A DNA stretch of 64,000 nucleotides from Lysobacter_K koreensis (GTDB lineage: Bacteria; Pseudomonadota; Gammaproteobacteria; Xanthomonadales; Xanthomonadaceae). The notes beneath the pieces are model-generated. The model was not told the DNA's origin. It searched no databases and saw nothing but the letters and a program-made list of their open reading frames with translations. The first letter of the stretch is position 1. Each line of letters starts with the position of its first letter. The stretch spans positions 992,001 to 1,056,000 of the forward strand of contig NZ_JBHTIH010000002.1 in assembly GCF_042677045.1 (NCBI RefSeq), in the 5' to 3' direction. Below, piece by piece: positions 56,668-64,000 of the stretch. A program made the translations under genes and the position numbers.

Positions 56668-56697
56668 GTCGACGCCGGCCCCCCGCCGCGTTGTGCG

Positions 56698-58173
56698 TCA
56701 ACGCAGCGGCAGCACCAGGCTGGCGATCGCGCCGCCTTCGGTGCGGTTGGCCAATACCGCCCGGCCGCCGTGCAAGGCCGCGACCTCGGCCACGAAGCAC
56801 AGCCCCAGCCCGCTGCTGCGGCTGCCACCGGCCGGGCGCGGCAACGAGTAGAAACGCTCGAACACGCGCGGCAACGCGTATTCCGGCACGCCGGGGCCGC
56901 GGTCGGCCACCTCGATGCGCAGTTCGTCGGCGTGCGCTTCGAGGCGCAACTCGATCGGTTCGTGGGCGGGCGAGAAATCCGCGGCGTTCTCGATCAGGTT
57001 GACCAGCGCCTGGCGCAGCAGGAACGCGTCGCCGTGCACGCGCGGCAAGCCCGCCGCGGCGCCGATTAGCAGCGTGAGCTGCGCCTGCGCCAACCGCGGT
57101 GCGCACTGCGCCGCCGCGTCGTGCGCCAATGCGGCGATGTCGAGAGACTCGGGCTGCTCGAGCCGTTGCCGGTGCTCGACCTCGGCCAGCGCCAGCAGCT
57201 TGTCGATCATCTGCGCCAGCCGCTCGCCCTGGCTGCGGATGATGGCGATGAAGCGCGCGCGGTCGGCCTCGGCCATCCCGTGCGCGCCACCGGCCTGTGT
57301 CTGATCGGCATGCTCGAGCAACTCGGCGCTGCCGCGGATCGCCGCCAGCGGGCTTTTCATTTCGTGGGTCAGCGCGTGCACGTACTGCTCGACGTACTGC
57401 TTGCCTTCCAACCGCGCGCGCATCGTTTCAAGCGCCTGGCCGAGCTCGCCGAACTCGCCGACCGCCTTGGGCGGGACCGCGCGTTCGCCGGCCGTCACCG
57501 CGCTCGCATAGCGGCGCAGCCCGCCCAACTGGCGCGACAGCCACCACGCGGCGAACAAGCCGACCAGCAGCGCCGCGCCCATCAGCACCCCGCCCCAGCG
57601 CAGCACCACCGCCTGGCTGCGCGCGATGAACGGGGCGATGGTGCTGTTGGGCTTGGCGACGGTCAGCACGCCGACGATGCGCTGCTCGGCGTCGCGGATC
57701 GGCGCGGCGACATGCATCACGGTGGACTCGGGGTCCTTGGGATCGCTGCGGGTCGAACGCGCGCCGTAGCGCCCGCGCAGCGTCAGGTACACGTCGTTCC
57801 AGCGCGCGTAGTTCTTGCCGAGGTCGCCGCCGCGGCCGTCGACGCTGTTGCTGTCGAACACCACGATGCCGCGCGCGTCGGTGACGTAGATGCGGTAGTT
57901 GGAGGCGCGCTTGCCGAAGCCCCAGATCGCCGCGCCGAAGTCGCGCCCGCGCAACGCGCGCACGTGCCGGGCGAAGCGGCCGTCGTTGATGCGCCCGGCC
58001 AGCAGGTCGTCGCTGGCCAGCTCGGCCAGCACGTTGGCGCTGTCCACCAGAGTGTCTTCCATCGCCTGGCGCACGCCGGGCTTGACCTCGGCGACGAACA
58101 CCCGCGCCAGCAGCAGCGCCGCAAGCGCGACGATCAGGAAGTAGCCGAGGAAGATCCGCAGGCCGATGTTCAT
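56698..58173 (-). CDS. creC: sensor histidine kinase CreC
   Basis: A 491-residue kinase: N-terminal helix, a periplasmic sensor region to about 190, a second helix, HAMP, and His270 in ALTHEMKSPLAAIRGSAELLEH; ATP-binding motifs NLIENAADFSP, DRGPGVPEYALPRVFERFYS and GSGLGL variant SSGLGLCFVAEV. The kinase phosphorylates CreB; the signal relates to growth medium and envelope state. Starts seven bases after creB. Confidence 0.94.
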   Translation of the reverse strand: MNIGLRIFLGYFLIVALAALLLARVFVAEVKPGVRQAMEDTLVDSANVLAELASDDLLAGRINDGRFARHVRALRGRDFGAAIWGFGKRASNYRIYVTDARGIVVFDSNSVDGRGGDLGKNYARWNDVYLTLRGRYGARSTRSDPKDPESTVMHVAAPIRDAEQRIVGVLTVAKPNSTIAPFIARSQAVVLRWGGVLMGAALLVGLFAAWWLSRQLGGLRRYASAVTAGERAVPPKAVGEFGELGQALETMRARLEGKQYVEQYVHALTHEMKSPLAAIRGSAELLEHADQTQAGGAHGMAEADRARFIAIIRSQGERLAQMIDKLLALAEVEHRQRLEQPESLDIAALAHDAAAQCAPRLAQAQLTLLIGAAAGLPRVHGDAFLLRQALVNLIENAADFSPAHEPIELRLEAHADELRIEVADRGPGVPEYALPRVFERFYSLPRPAGGSRSSGLGLCFVAEVAALHGGRAVLANRTEGGAIASLVLPLR

Positions 58174-58179
58174 GGCGGC

Positions 58180-58866
58180 TCAGTCGACGTCGAGCGAGTA
58201 ACCCAGACCGCGGTGGGTGCGGATCGGGTCGGCGTCGTTGGCGACCTCGTGCAGCTTGGCGCGCAAGGTCTTGACGTGGGTGTCGACGGTGCGGTCGCCG
58301 CTGTCGAGGGTGTCGCCCCAGACCCGGTCCATCAGCTGCGCGCGCGACAGCACCGCACCGGGCCGCTGCAGCAGCGCCGCGAGCAGGCCGTACTCGTAAC
58401 GGGTGAGATCCAGCGGCTGGCCGCGGTAGCGGATGCGCCGGCCTTCGGCATCGTGCTGGAAACGCATGACCCCGTCGGCCGCCACCGATACCGGCCCACG
58501 CCGCAGCACCACGCGCACGCGCGCGGCCAGCTCGCGCGGGGAGAACGGCTTGGTCACGTAATCGTCGGCGCCGATCTCCAGGCCGAGGATGCGGTCGGCC
58601 TCGGCGCCCTGCGCGGTCAGGAAGATCACCCGCAGCTCGTCGCCTGCGACCGGCTCGATCCGGCGCAACTCGCGGCACAGCGCGAAGCCGCCGATGTCGG
58701 GCAGCCCGACATCGAGGATCGCCAAGTCGAACCGCTCGCTGCGCACGCGTTGCAGCGCCTCGCCGCCGGTCAGGCAGTGCACCGCCTCGAAGCCTTCGGC
58801 GCGCAGCGCGTACAGCACCGTCTCGGCGATCGCGGATTCGTCTTCGACTAGCAGGATGCGGGGCAT
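58180..58866 (-). CDS. creB: response regulator CreB
   Basis: A 228-residue OmpR-family regulator: MPRILLVEDESAIAETVLYAL, phospho-acceptor Asp52 in LAILDVGLPDIGGF, KPFSPRELAARVR, and a winged-helix DNA-binding domain with DRTVDTHVKTLRAKL. First gene of creB-creC-creD. Divergent from rlmJ, with 71 bases between starts. Confidence 0.94.
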   Translation of the reverse strand: MPRILLVEDESAIAETVLYALRAEGFEAVHCLTGGEALQRVRSERFDLAILDVGLPDIGGFALCRELRRIEPVAGDELRVIFLTAQGAEADRILGLEIGADDYVTKPFSPRELAARVRVVLRRGPVSVAADGVMRFQHDAEGRRIRYRGQPLDLTRYEYGLLAALLQRPGAVLSRAQLMDRVWGDTLDSGDRTVDTHVKTLRAKLHEVANDADPIRTHRGLGYSLDVD

Positions 58867-58937
58867 TCGTGGGCTTTCGGCGGGCCGGAACTGGCCGGTT
58901 TGGGGCGCGGCCCAGCATAGCGGGCTACCCTATGCGC

Positions 58938-59795
58938 ATGAACTACCGCCACGCTTTCCACGCCGGCAACCACGCCGACGTCCTCAAGCACGTCGCCCTG
59001 CTGGCGATCTGCGACGCGCTCACGGCCAAGCCGGCGCCGGCGTTTGCGCTGGATACCCATGCCGGGCGCGGGATGTACGCGCTCGACGGCAACTCGGCGA
59101 TGCGCACCGGCGAGGCCGAGGGCGGCATCGCCCGCCTGTTCGCCGAAGCCCCCAAGCACCCGGCGATCACCCGCTACCTGGCCGCGATCAAGGCCTGCCG
59201 CGCGGCCCACGGCGGCGCCAGCTACCCCGGTTCGCCGTGGCTGCTCGCGCACGCGCTGCGCGAGCACGACCGCATCGCCGCCTGCGAGCTGCAGCCCGAG
59301 GAAGCCGGCCAGCTGCAGGCCAACTTTGCCGGCGACCCGCGCATCGCGGTGCACGCGCGCGACGGTTACGCCGCGATCAAGGCGCTGCTGCCGCCGAAGT
59401 TCGGCGCCACCAAGATCAACCGCGGGCTGGTGCTGGTCGACCCGCCGTACGAGGCGCAGCTGGAGGAGTTCGACACCGCGATCGGCGCGCTGCGCGAGGC
59501 GTTGGCACGCTGGCCGCAGGCGACCTACGTGCTGTGGTACCCGATCAAGCTGCGCCGCTCGCTGCAGCCGTTCTACCGGCGCGCCGAGGCGATCCCCGCC
59601 AAGTCCTCGTTCGTGGCCGAACTGCTGGTGCGTCCGGACGACTCGCCGCTGCGCATGAACGGCAGCGGCCTGCTGGTGCTGAACCCGCCGTGGCAGCTCG
59701 ACCAGACGCTGGGACCGGCGCTAAAGCAACTGACCACCGCATTGGGTGAAGCCGGTGCGTCGTCGCGACTGGACTGGTTGAAATCCGAAAGCTGA
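58938..59795 (+). CDS. rlmJ: 23S rRNA (adenine2030-N6)-methyltransferase RlmJ
   Basis: A 285-residue methyltransferase: MNYRHAFHAGNHADVLKHVALLA is diagnostic of the family, DTHAGRGMY is the SAM-binding loop, and the N6-adenine catalytic motif reads DPPYE (LVLVDPPYEAQ). LWYPIKLRR near 215 is also conserved. The ATG at 58938 is preferred to that at 58932 (two residues longer). It converges with the CDF gene across a REP pair. Confidence 0.95.
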   Translation: MNYRHAFHAGNHADVLKHVALLAICDALTAKPAPAFALDTHAGRGMYALDGNSAMRTGEAEGGIARLFAEAPKHPAITRYLAAIKACRAAHGGASYPGSPWLLAHALREHDRIAACELQPEEAGQLQANFAGDPRIAVHARDGYAAIKALLPPKFGATKINRGLVLVDPPYEAQLEEFDTAIGALREALARWPQATYVLWYPIKLRRSLQPFYRRAEAIPAKSSFVAELLVRPDDSPLRMNGSGLLVLNPPWQLDQTLGPALKQLTTALGEAGASSRLDWLKSES

Positions 59796-59831
59796 CATGC
59801 CGGCGGCCGTCGAGTGGTTCGAACCGGCAGC

Positions 59832-59943
59832 GTAGGGCGGGTTTCAACCCGCCTCCCCGCCGCTACGCGATCGCGAGGAGTTGCGTAGACGCCGACTTCG
59901 CGGGAACGCGGGGATGGCGATGGCGGGTTGAAACCCGCCCTAC
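59832..59943. repeat. paired GTAG-type REP element, copy 4
   Basis: Perfect left unit 59832-59853 and perfect inverted right unit 59922-59943, with 68 bases between. It separates the converging rlmJ and CDF genes. The right unit provides the CDF gene's TAG stop (59940-59942). Confidence 0.92.
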
Positions 59944-60854
59944 AGTCCGGCCTGCAAGTCCGGCTCGAAGAAACTCCAGCGCACTTCCGGGAACGCCTGC
60001 TTCAGCGCGCGCTCGACCGTGTTGATCTGCTCGATCAGTGCCTGCGCGGCATGCTCCTCGCGCATCAGCGCCTGCACCGACACCATCACCTCGTTGCCCA
60101 GCTGAAGGGTGATCAGGCTGATGACGCGATTGATCTCGGGGCGGCCATCGAGGAACTGCTGGATCTGCTGGTGCCGTGCCGGATCGACACTCTGCCCGAT
60201 CAGCATCGCCTTGACCTCGATCGCGACGAACACCGCCACGATGATCAGCAACGCGCCGATCGCGACCGTGCCGATCGCGTCCCACAACGGGTTGCCGGTG
60301 ACCACCGCCAGCAGCACCGCGGCCAGCGCGAACACCAGGCCCAACAGCGCGGCCAGGTCCTCGCCGAAAATTACCACCAGCTCGGCCTGGCGGCTCTCGC
60401 GGAACCACTGCCACAGCGTGCGGCCGCCGCGGGACTTGTTGACCTCCTGCAGGCAGGCGCGCATCGACACCGATTCGGCGGCGATCGCGAACACCAGCAC
60501 GCCGACCGCCCACCACCACTGCTTCAGCGGCTCGGGGTGCTGCAGCTTGTGGATGCCCTCGTACAGCGAAAACATGCCGCCGACGGTGAACAGCATCACC
60601 GCCACCAGGAACGACCAGAAGTAGATCGCCTTGCCGTAGCCCAGCGGGTAGTCCGGCGACGGCGGCAGCTTGGCCTGGCGCAGGCCGAGCAGCAGCAGCA
60701 ACTGGTTGCCGCAGTCGGCCAGCGAGTGCACGGTCTCGGCCAGCATCGCGCTGGAACCGGTGAAGAAGGCCGCCACGCCCTTGGCGACGGCGATTGCGAA
60801 ATTGGCGCCCAGCGCAAACAGGATCGCACGGGTCGAGTCACCACCACCGGCCAT
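59940..60854 (-). CDS. cation diffusion facilitator family transporter
   Basis: A 304-residue divalent metal exporter with about six membrane helices: FTGSSAMLAETVHSLADCGNQLLLLLG (HSLAD metal site in helix 2), an EDLAALLG acidic segment in helix 5 and a cytoplasmic C-terminal domain (RPEINRVISLITLQLGNEVMVSVQA). It resembles the SLC30A9-like branch. Metal specificity is not evident. Its final residues and TAG stop come from a REP element, so the C-terminus may differ from homologues. Confidence 0.88.
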   Translation of the reverse strand: MAGGGDSTRAILFALGANFAIAVAKGVAAFFTGSSAMLAETVHSLADCGNQLLLLLGLRQAKLPPSPDYPLGYGKAIYFWSFLVAVMLFTVGGMFSLYEGIHKLQHPEPLKQWWWAVGVLVFAIAAESVSMRACLQEVNKSRGGRTLWQWFRESRQAELVVIFGEDLAALLGLVFALAAVLLAVVTGNPLWDAIGTVAIGALLIIVAVFVAIEVKAMLIGQSVDPARHQQIQQFLDGRPEINRVISLITLQLGNEVMVSVQALMREEHAAQALIEQINTVERALKQAFPEVRWSFFEPDLQAGL

Positions 60855-61119
60855 GCGGGTTTTCCTTGGAAGTCGTGTCGGATCAGGCCCGTCGACGCCG
60901 CGGACAGCCCACGCGGATCGACGGCGCGAGTCTAGCATCGGCCTCTTGGCGCGCCGTTGCAGGCCCGGTTGCGGCCGCCCGCCCGTGGCGGTATCGGCGC
61001 ACGCGCAGTTCCTGCCGCAGCCCTCGCGAGACGCGCGGCCGCGGCAGCCTGGTTCACCCGGAGCAGTCGAGGCGGCGTGCCACAATCACCGCCCCCATCC
61101 AACCAACGCACCCCTGACC

Positions 61120-62052
61120 ATGGCCGGATCCAGCCTGTTTGCCCTGATCGACGACATCGCCACCCTGCTGGACGACGTCGCGGTCATGACCAAGGTCGCC
61201 ACCAAGAAGACCGCCGGCGTGCTGGGCGATGACCTCGCGCTCAATGCTCAGCAGGTCACCGGCATCGATGCCGACCGCGAGCTGCCGGTGGTGTGGGCGG
61301 TGGCCAAGGGGTCGCTGGTGAACAAGGCGATCCTGGTGCCGGCGGCCCTGCTGATCAGCGCGATCGCGCCGTGGGCGGTGGTGCCGCTGATGATGATCGG
61401 CGGCGCGTTCCTGTGCTACGAGGGCGTGGAGAAGCTCGCGCACAAGTTCCTGCACTCCAAGGCCGAGGACGACGCACACCACGCGGAACTGGTCGCGGCG
61501 GTGCAGGACGAGCGCGTCGACATGGTCAAGTTCGAGAAGGACAAGATCAAAGGCGCGATCCGCACCGACTTCATCCTGTCTGCGGAAATCATCGTCATCA
61601 CCCTGGGCACCGTGGCGCAGGCCGACTTCAGCCGCCAGGTGGCGGTGCTGGTGGCGATCGCGCTGATCATGACCGTGGGCGTGTACGGCCTCGTCGCCGG
61701 CATCGTAAAGCTCGACGACATGGGCCTGGCGCTCAACCGCGACACGGGCAGTGGCGGGCTCGCACGCTTCAAGCGTGCCGTCGGTCGCGCGCTGCTGGCC
61801 GGCGCGCCGCTGCTGATGAAGTTCCTCTCGGTCGCCGGCACCGCGGCTATGTTCCTCGTCGGCGGCGGCATCCTGGTGCACGGACTGGCCGCGCTGCACC
61901 ATGTCATCGAGCCCTACACCCACGGCGGATTCGGTTGGTTGGTGTCGCTGCTGTTCGACGCGCTGGTCGGCGTGGTCGCCGGCGCCATCGTGCTCGCGGG
62001 CGTCAAGCTGTTCGGCCGGCTGCGCGGCGCGCGCCCGGCAAAGGCGTCCTGA
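61120..62052 (+). CDS. DUF808 family inner membrane protein (YedI-like)
   Basis: A 310-residue protein: MAGSSLFALIDDIATLLDDVAVMTKVATKKTAGVLGDDLALNA is the DUF808 start, followed by about six membrane helices (ILVPAALLISAIAPWAVVPLMM, IVKLDDMGLAL). The biochemical role is unknown. Starts 265 bases from the divergent CDF start. Confidence 0.9.
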   Translation: MAGSSLFALIDDIATLLDDVAVMTKVATKKTAGVLGDDLALNAQQVTGIDADRELPVVWAVAKGSLVNKAILVPAALLISAIAPWAVVPLMMIGGAFLCYEGVEKLAHKFLHSKAEDDAHHAELVAAVQDERVDMVKFEKDKIKGAIRTDFILSAEIIVITLGTVAQADFSRQVAVLVAIALIMTVGVYGLVAGIVKLDDMGLALNRDTGSGGLARFKRAVGRALLAGAPLLMKFLSVAGTAAMFLVGGGILVHGLAALHHVIEPYTHGGFGWLVSLLFDALVGVVAGAIVLAGVKLFGRLRGARPAKAS

Positions 62053-62166
62053 CCGTTCCGGGCCTCGCCGCCTGCGGGTCGGCCGCTCAGTCCGCGAGTT
62101 CGCGCTGGGTCTTCTTCGGCAGTTTCGCGCGCACCTTGGATACACGCTGAGACCCTGCCGCCAACG

Positions 62167-62260
62167 GCCGTCCCTGGCGAGGCGTGCCGGCCCGGCCATC
62201 CATGCTCGGGCGCTCAGTCGGGCACGCGATGCGGTTCAACGCATCGCGTAAGCGCTCGCC
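62167..62260. repeat. 94-base palindromic repeat, copy A
   Basis: Contains a CCTGGC-type start (GCCGTCCCTGGCG), an imperfect GGCCATCCATG palindrome and a CGCGATGCG/CGCATCGCG hairpin (62226-62248). It repeats at 62280-62373 with few changes; spacing between the copies is 19 bases. Confidence 0.85.
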
Positions 62261-62279
62261 TGAGGTTCCCCCGCCAGGA

Positions 62280-62373
62280 GCCGTCCCTGGCGGAGTACAC
62301 CGGCTCGGCCATCCATGGCCGGGCGCTCAGTCGGGCACGCGATGCGCTTCAACGCATCGCGTAAGCGCTCGCC
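62280..62373. repeat. 94-base palindromic repeat, copy B
   Basis: Second copy, same length, ending AGCGCTCGCC. The head palindrome CGGCCATCCATGGCCG (62306-62321) is perfect here. The copy is read through by the mmcQ frame. Confidence 0.85.
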
Positions 62374-62613
62374 TTCGCCCTCGACCTTGAAGCTGAGGGT
62401 GCCCACCTGCGGACCGCGCAGGCAGGTCACGCAGAACATCTTGGCGGCGACCGTGAACACCAGGTCGTCCTCCCACTTCACGCCATCGGCGACGCCGGGC
62501 CAGGCCCCGACCAAGGCGCGCAATGCCGCGGCATCGATGCCGTCGATGGGGGTGGAGTCCATGTAAAAGCCGAATGAAGGGGTGGCCGGCCGCCAGTGTG
62601 CCAATATCCCCCC

Positions 62614-63165
62614 ATGGCCGCGCGCGAACGTCTCCCGCCCTGGCACGAGCGCCAAACCTTAGCCAACGGGCGCGAAGTGCTGATCCGACCCATCCGCCCC
62701 GAGGATGCCGAGCCCCTGCGCGCCGGCTTCGAGCTGCTGCAACCCGATGAAGTGCGCCAGCGCTTCCTGCACACGCTCAAGGAACTCACCCCGGAGATGG
62801 CCGAGCGCTTCACCCGGCTCAACCCAAAGACCGAGTTCGCGCTGGTCGCCGCCGAGCCGCTGCCACCGGGCGAGGCGCTGGTCGGCGCGGTCGCGCGCGT
62901 GGCGATCGACGCCAACGGCCGCGATGGCGAGTTCGCGATCCTGGTCAGCCATTTCATCGCCAACCTGGGTCTGGGCCGCTACCTGATGACGCGGCTGGTG
63001 AAGTGGGCGCGCGGCAAGAAGCTCGAACGCCTCTACGGCGACGTGTTCGAGAACAACCACGCGATGCTTTCGCTGGCCGAGTCGCTGGGCTTCCAGCGCG
63101 AATTCCAGCACGACGCGCCCGGCCTGGTACGGGTCGTGCTTGAGCTGAAGCCCGCCAAGCGCTGA
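62614..63165 (+). CDS. GNAT family N-acetyltransferase
   Basis: A 183-residue acetyltransferase: LIRPIRPEDAEPLRAGFELLQPDEVRQRF, AILVSHFIANLGLGRYLMTRLVKWA (acetyl-CoA binding Arg/Gln-x-x-Gly region is degenerate: LGLGRYL) and LSLAESLGFQREF. It is like the GNAT domain that ends bacterial protein lysine acetyltransferases (Pat) but stands alone. Divergent from the broken mmcQ gene; starts at an ATG at 62614, with a GTG six codons upstream possible. Confidence 0.85.
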   Translation: MAARERLPPWHERQTLANGREVLIRPIRPEDAEPLRAGFELLQPDEVRQRFLHTLKELTPEMAERFTRLNPKTEFALVAAEPLPPGEALVGAVARVAIDANGRDGEFAILVSHFIANLGLGRYLMTRLVKWARGKKLERLYGDVFENNHAMLSLAESLGFQREFQHDAPGLVRVVLELKPAKR

Positions 63166-63366
63166 GTCGCACCCTCGCCGATCGCGCCGCGGGCCTGCCG
63201 ATCCTTGCCGCGATCGGAGGATGGCGATGACGGTTGTCGCTTTGCTCCACCGTCCTGCGGTCGTGCGCCAGAACCCGTTGCATGAAGGGCGAGCGGCCCC
63301 CGCACGCTAAACTGCGCGCCCCTCACGCACCGGGCGCCACCGCGCCCCGTGCCGCCGTTCGTGCGC

Positions 63367-64000
63367 ATGACCGACAAGACCAAAACCACTCCATTCCCTG
63401 TTCCGCCGATGCCCAAGCCGGGCCAGCAGCGCGCCTGGTGGCGCGCGCCGGCCTCGCCGTCTGCGCTCGCGTTCCACGTCGCCGCCGCAGCTGCGGCCCA
63501 TGACGGGCCGCTGCTGCTGGTCGCGCGCGACAACCACGCCGCGCACCAGCTCGAATCCGACCTGCACACCCTGCTCGGCCGCGACGGCGCCGTGCCGGTG
63601 CTCGCTTTCCCGGACTGGGAAACGCTGCCCTACGACGTCTTTAGCCCGCACCCGGACATCGTCAGCCAGCGCCTGTCGGCGTTGCACCGCCTGCCGACGC
63701 TCAAGCGCGGGATCCTGGTGGTGCCGGTGTCGACCCTGCTGCAACGGCTGCCGCCGCTGCGCCACGTGGTCGGCGGCAGCTTCGACGTGCGCGTCGGCCA
63801 GCGCCTGGACCTGGACGCGGAAAAACGTCGGCTCGAATCGGCCGGCTACCGGCACGTGCCGCAGGTGCTCGACCCGGGCGACTTCGCCGTGCGCGGCGGC
63901 CTGCTCGACGTGTACCCGATGGGCGCCGACATGCCGTACCGGGTCGAGCTGCTCGATGACGAGATCGACACGATCCGCGCGTTCGATCCCGAATCGCAGC
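63367..64000 (+). CDS. mfd: transcription-repair coupling factor Mfd (partial, N-terminal)
   Basis: The first 211 residues, starting MTDKTKTTPFPVPPMPKPG, contain the UvrB-homology region of Mfd: LAFPDWETLPYDVFSPHPDIVSQRLSAL and PGDFAVRGGLLDVYPMGADMPYRVELLDDEID, which bind UvrA. The helicase motor lies past the right edge. Mfd removes stalled RNA polymerase at lesions and recruits UvrA. A 200-base gap precedes it with no recognised promoter. Confidence 0.95.
   Translation, partial: MTDKTKTTPFPVPPMPKPGQQRAWWRAPASPSALAFHVAAAAAAHDGPLLLVARDNHAAHQLESDLHTLLGRDGAVPVLAFPDWETLPYDVFSPHPDIVSQRLSALHRLPTLKRGILVVPVSTLLQRLPPLRHVVGGSFDVRVGQRLDLDAEKRRLESAGYRHVPQVLDPGDFAVRGGLLDVYPMGADMPYRVELLDDEIDTIRAFDPESQ

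Larger units (their letters stand above)
62087..62562 (-). pseudogene. mmcQ/yjbR-like gene broken by palindromic repeats
   Basis: From the ATG at 62562 the first 60 residues match the MmcQ/YjbR family (LRALVGAWPGVADGVKWEDDLVF ... TLSFKVEGEGE). The frame then enters two copies of a 94-base repeat, where the reading becomes CPTERPAMDGRAGVLRQG and stops at 62236. The family's expected core (ligand-binding RPG-x-PAPY-type block) is missing, yet the family's C-terminal residues, KVRAKLPKKTQRELAD, occur at 62087-62145 in another frame. I infer an insertion/expansion of the repeat with loss of the middle. A short protein may still be made. Confidence 0.7.

Overview
The window is a high-GC (roughly 70%) chromosomal segment of a Gammaproteobacterium. 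Gene content and order point to the Xanthomonadaceae/Lysobacteraceae (a Lysobacter-, Luteimonas- or Stenotrophomonas-like organism): yceD-rpmF-fabH-fabD-fabG-acpP-fabF-pabB-pabC without plsX, kdkA beside a family 9 glycosyltransferase, phoBR-ppk-ppx, creBCD, and GTAG-headed palindromic repeats of the REP/SMAG type. It is almost entirely core chromosome. I saw no prophage, insertion sequence, integron or CRISPR array. No stretch longer than about 300 bases lacks a gene or RNA. The taxonomic call rests on recognising families and synteny, not on a search.

Layout. 1-7.5 kb, minus strand: fatty-acid synthesis and folate genes (yceD, rpmF, fabH, fabD, fabG, acpP, fabF, pabB, pabC). 7.6-8.6 kb: a small unknown membrane protein and a Maf/YceF nucleotide pyrophosphatase. 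8.65-15 kb: a GT39-like membrane glycosyltransferase, divergent from a MoxR/DUF58/transglutaminase operon that ends in a Slp lipoprotein. 15-18.4 kb: hinT, recR, ybaB, dnaX. 18.7-19 kb: tRNA-Ser(GGA) and the 4.5S SRP RNA. 19-24.5 kb: a translationally coupled kdkA-MBL-moaA-moaC-moaD-moaE operon, a divergent heptosyltransferase-like gene and a DUF6165 gene. 24.6-32.7 kb: tRNA-Ser(CGA), PP2C phosphatase, dnaQ, rnhA, a methyltransferase, gloB, a LysM lytic transglycosylase, fabI and ppiD. 32.8-41 kb: two tandem tRNA-Asp, tRNA-Val, hupB, lon, clpX, clpP, tig and a five-tRNA cluster (Leu, Lys, His, Arg, Pro; names follow plus-strand order). 41-46.2 kb: nhaC, an NAD isocitrate dehydrogenase, an AhpD-like protein, grxC and bepA. 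46.3-54.1 kb: a phosphate block (Pho box, phoB, phoR, ppk1, ppx, a glycosyltransferase and a PAP2 phosphatase). 54.1-64 kb: a nitrilase-like protein lacking its catalytic Cys, creD-creC-creB with a cre-tag, rlmJ, a CDF transporter, a DUF808 protein, a broken mmcQ/yjbR gene riddled with palindromic repeats, a GNAT protein and the start of mfd.

Working together: the fab block builds acyl chains on AcpP, and FabI supplies the enoyl reduction elsewhere in the window. Tig/ClpXP/Lon/HU/PpiD form the classic proteostasis cluster. PhoB/PhoR sense phosphate, while Ppk and Ppx make and degrade polyphosphate. The next two genes (glycosyltransferase, PAP2 phosphatase), with a Pho-box-like site upstream, could be a phosphorus-sparing membrane-lipid module, which is inference. 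CreBC should activate creD through the cre-tag.

The most distinctive feature is repeat biology. Four paired GTAG-type REP elements are present, three of which supply the TAG stop codon of a flanking gene. A second palindromic family sits in duplicate inside the dead mmcQ gene, and its 16-base head occurs in frame within an unusual N-terminal extension of MoaC. I found no clearly undescribed multi-gene system.
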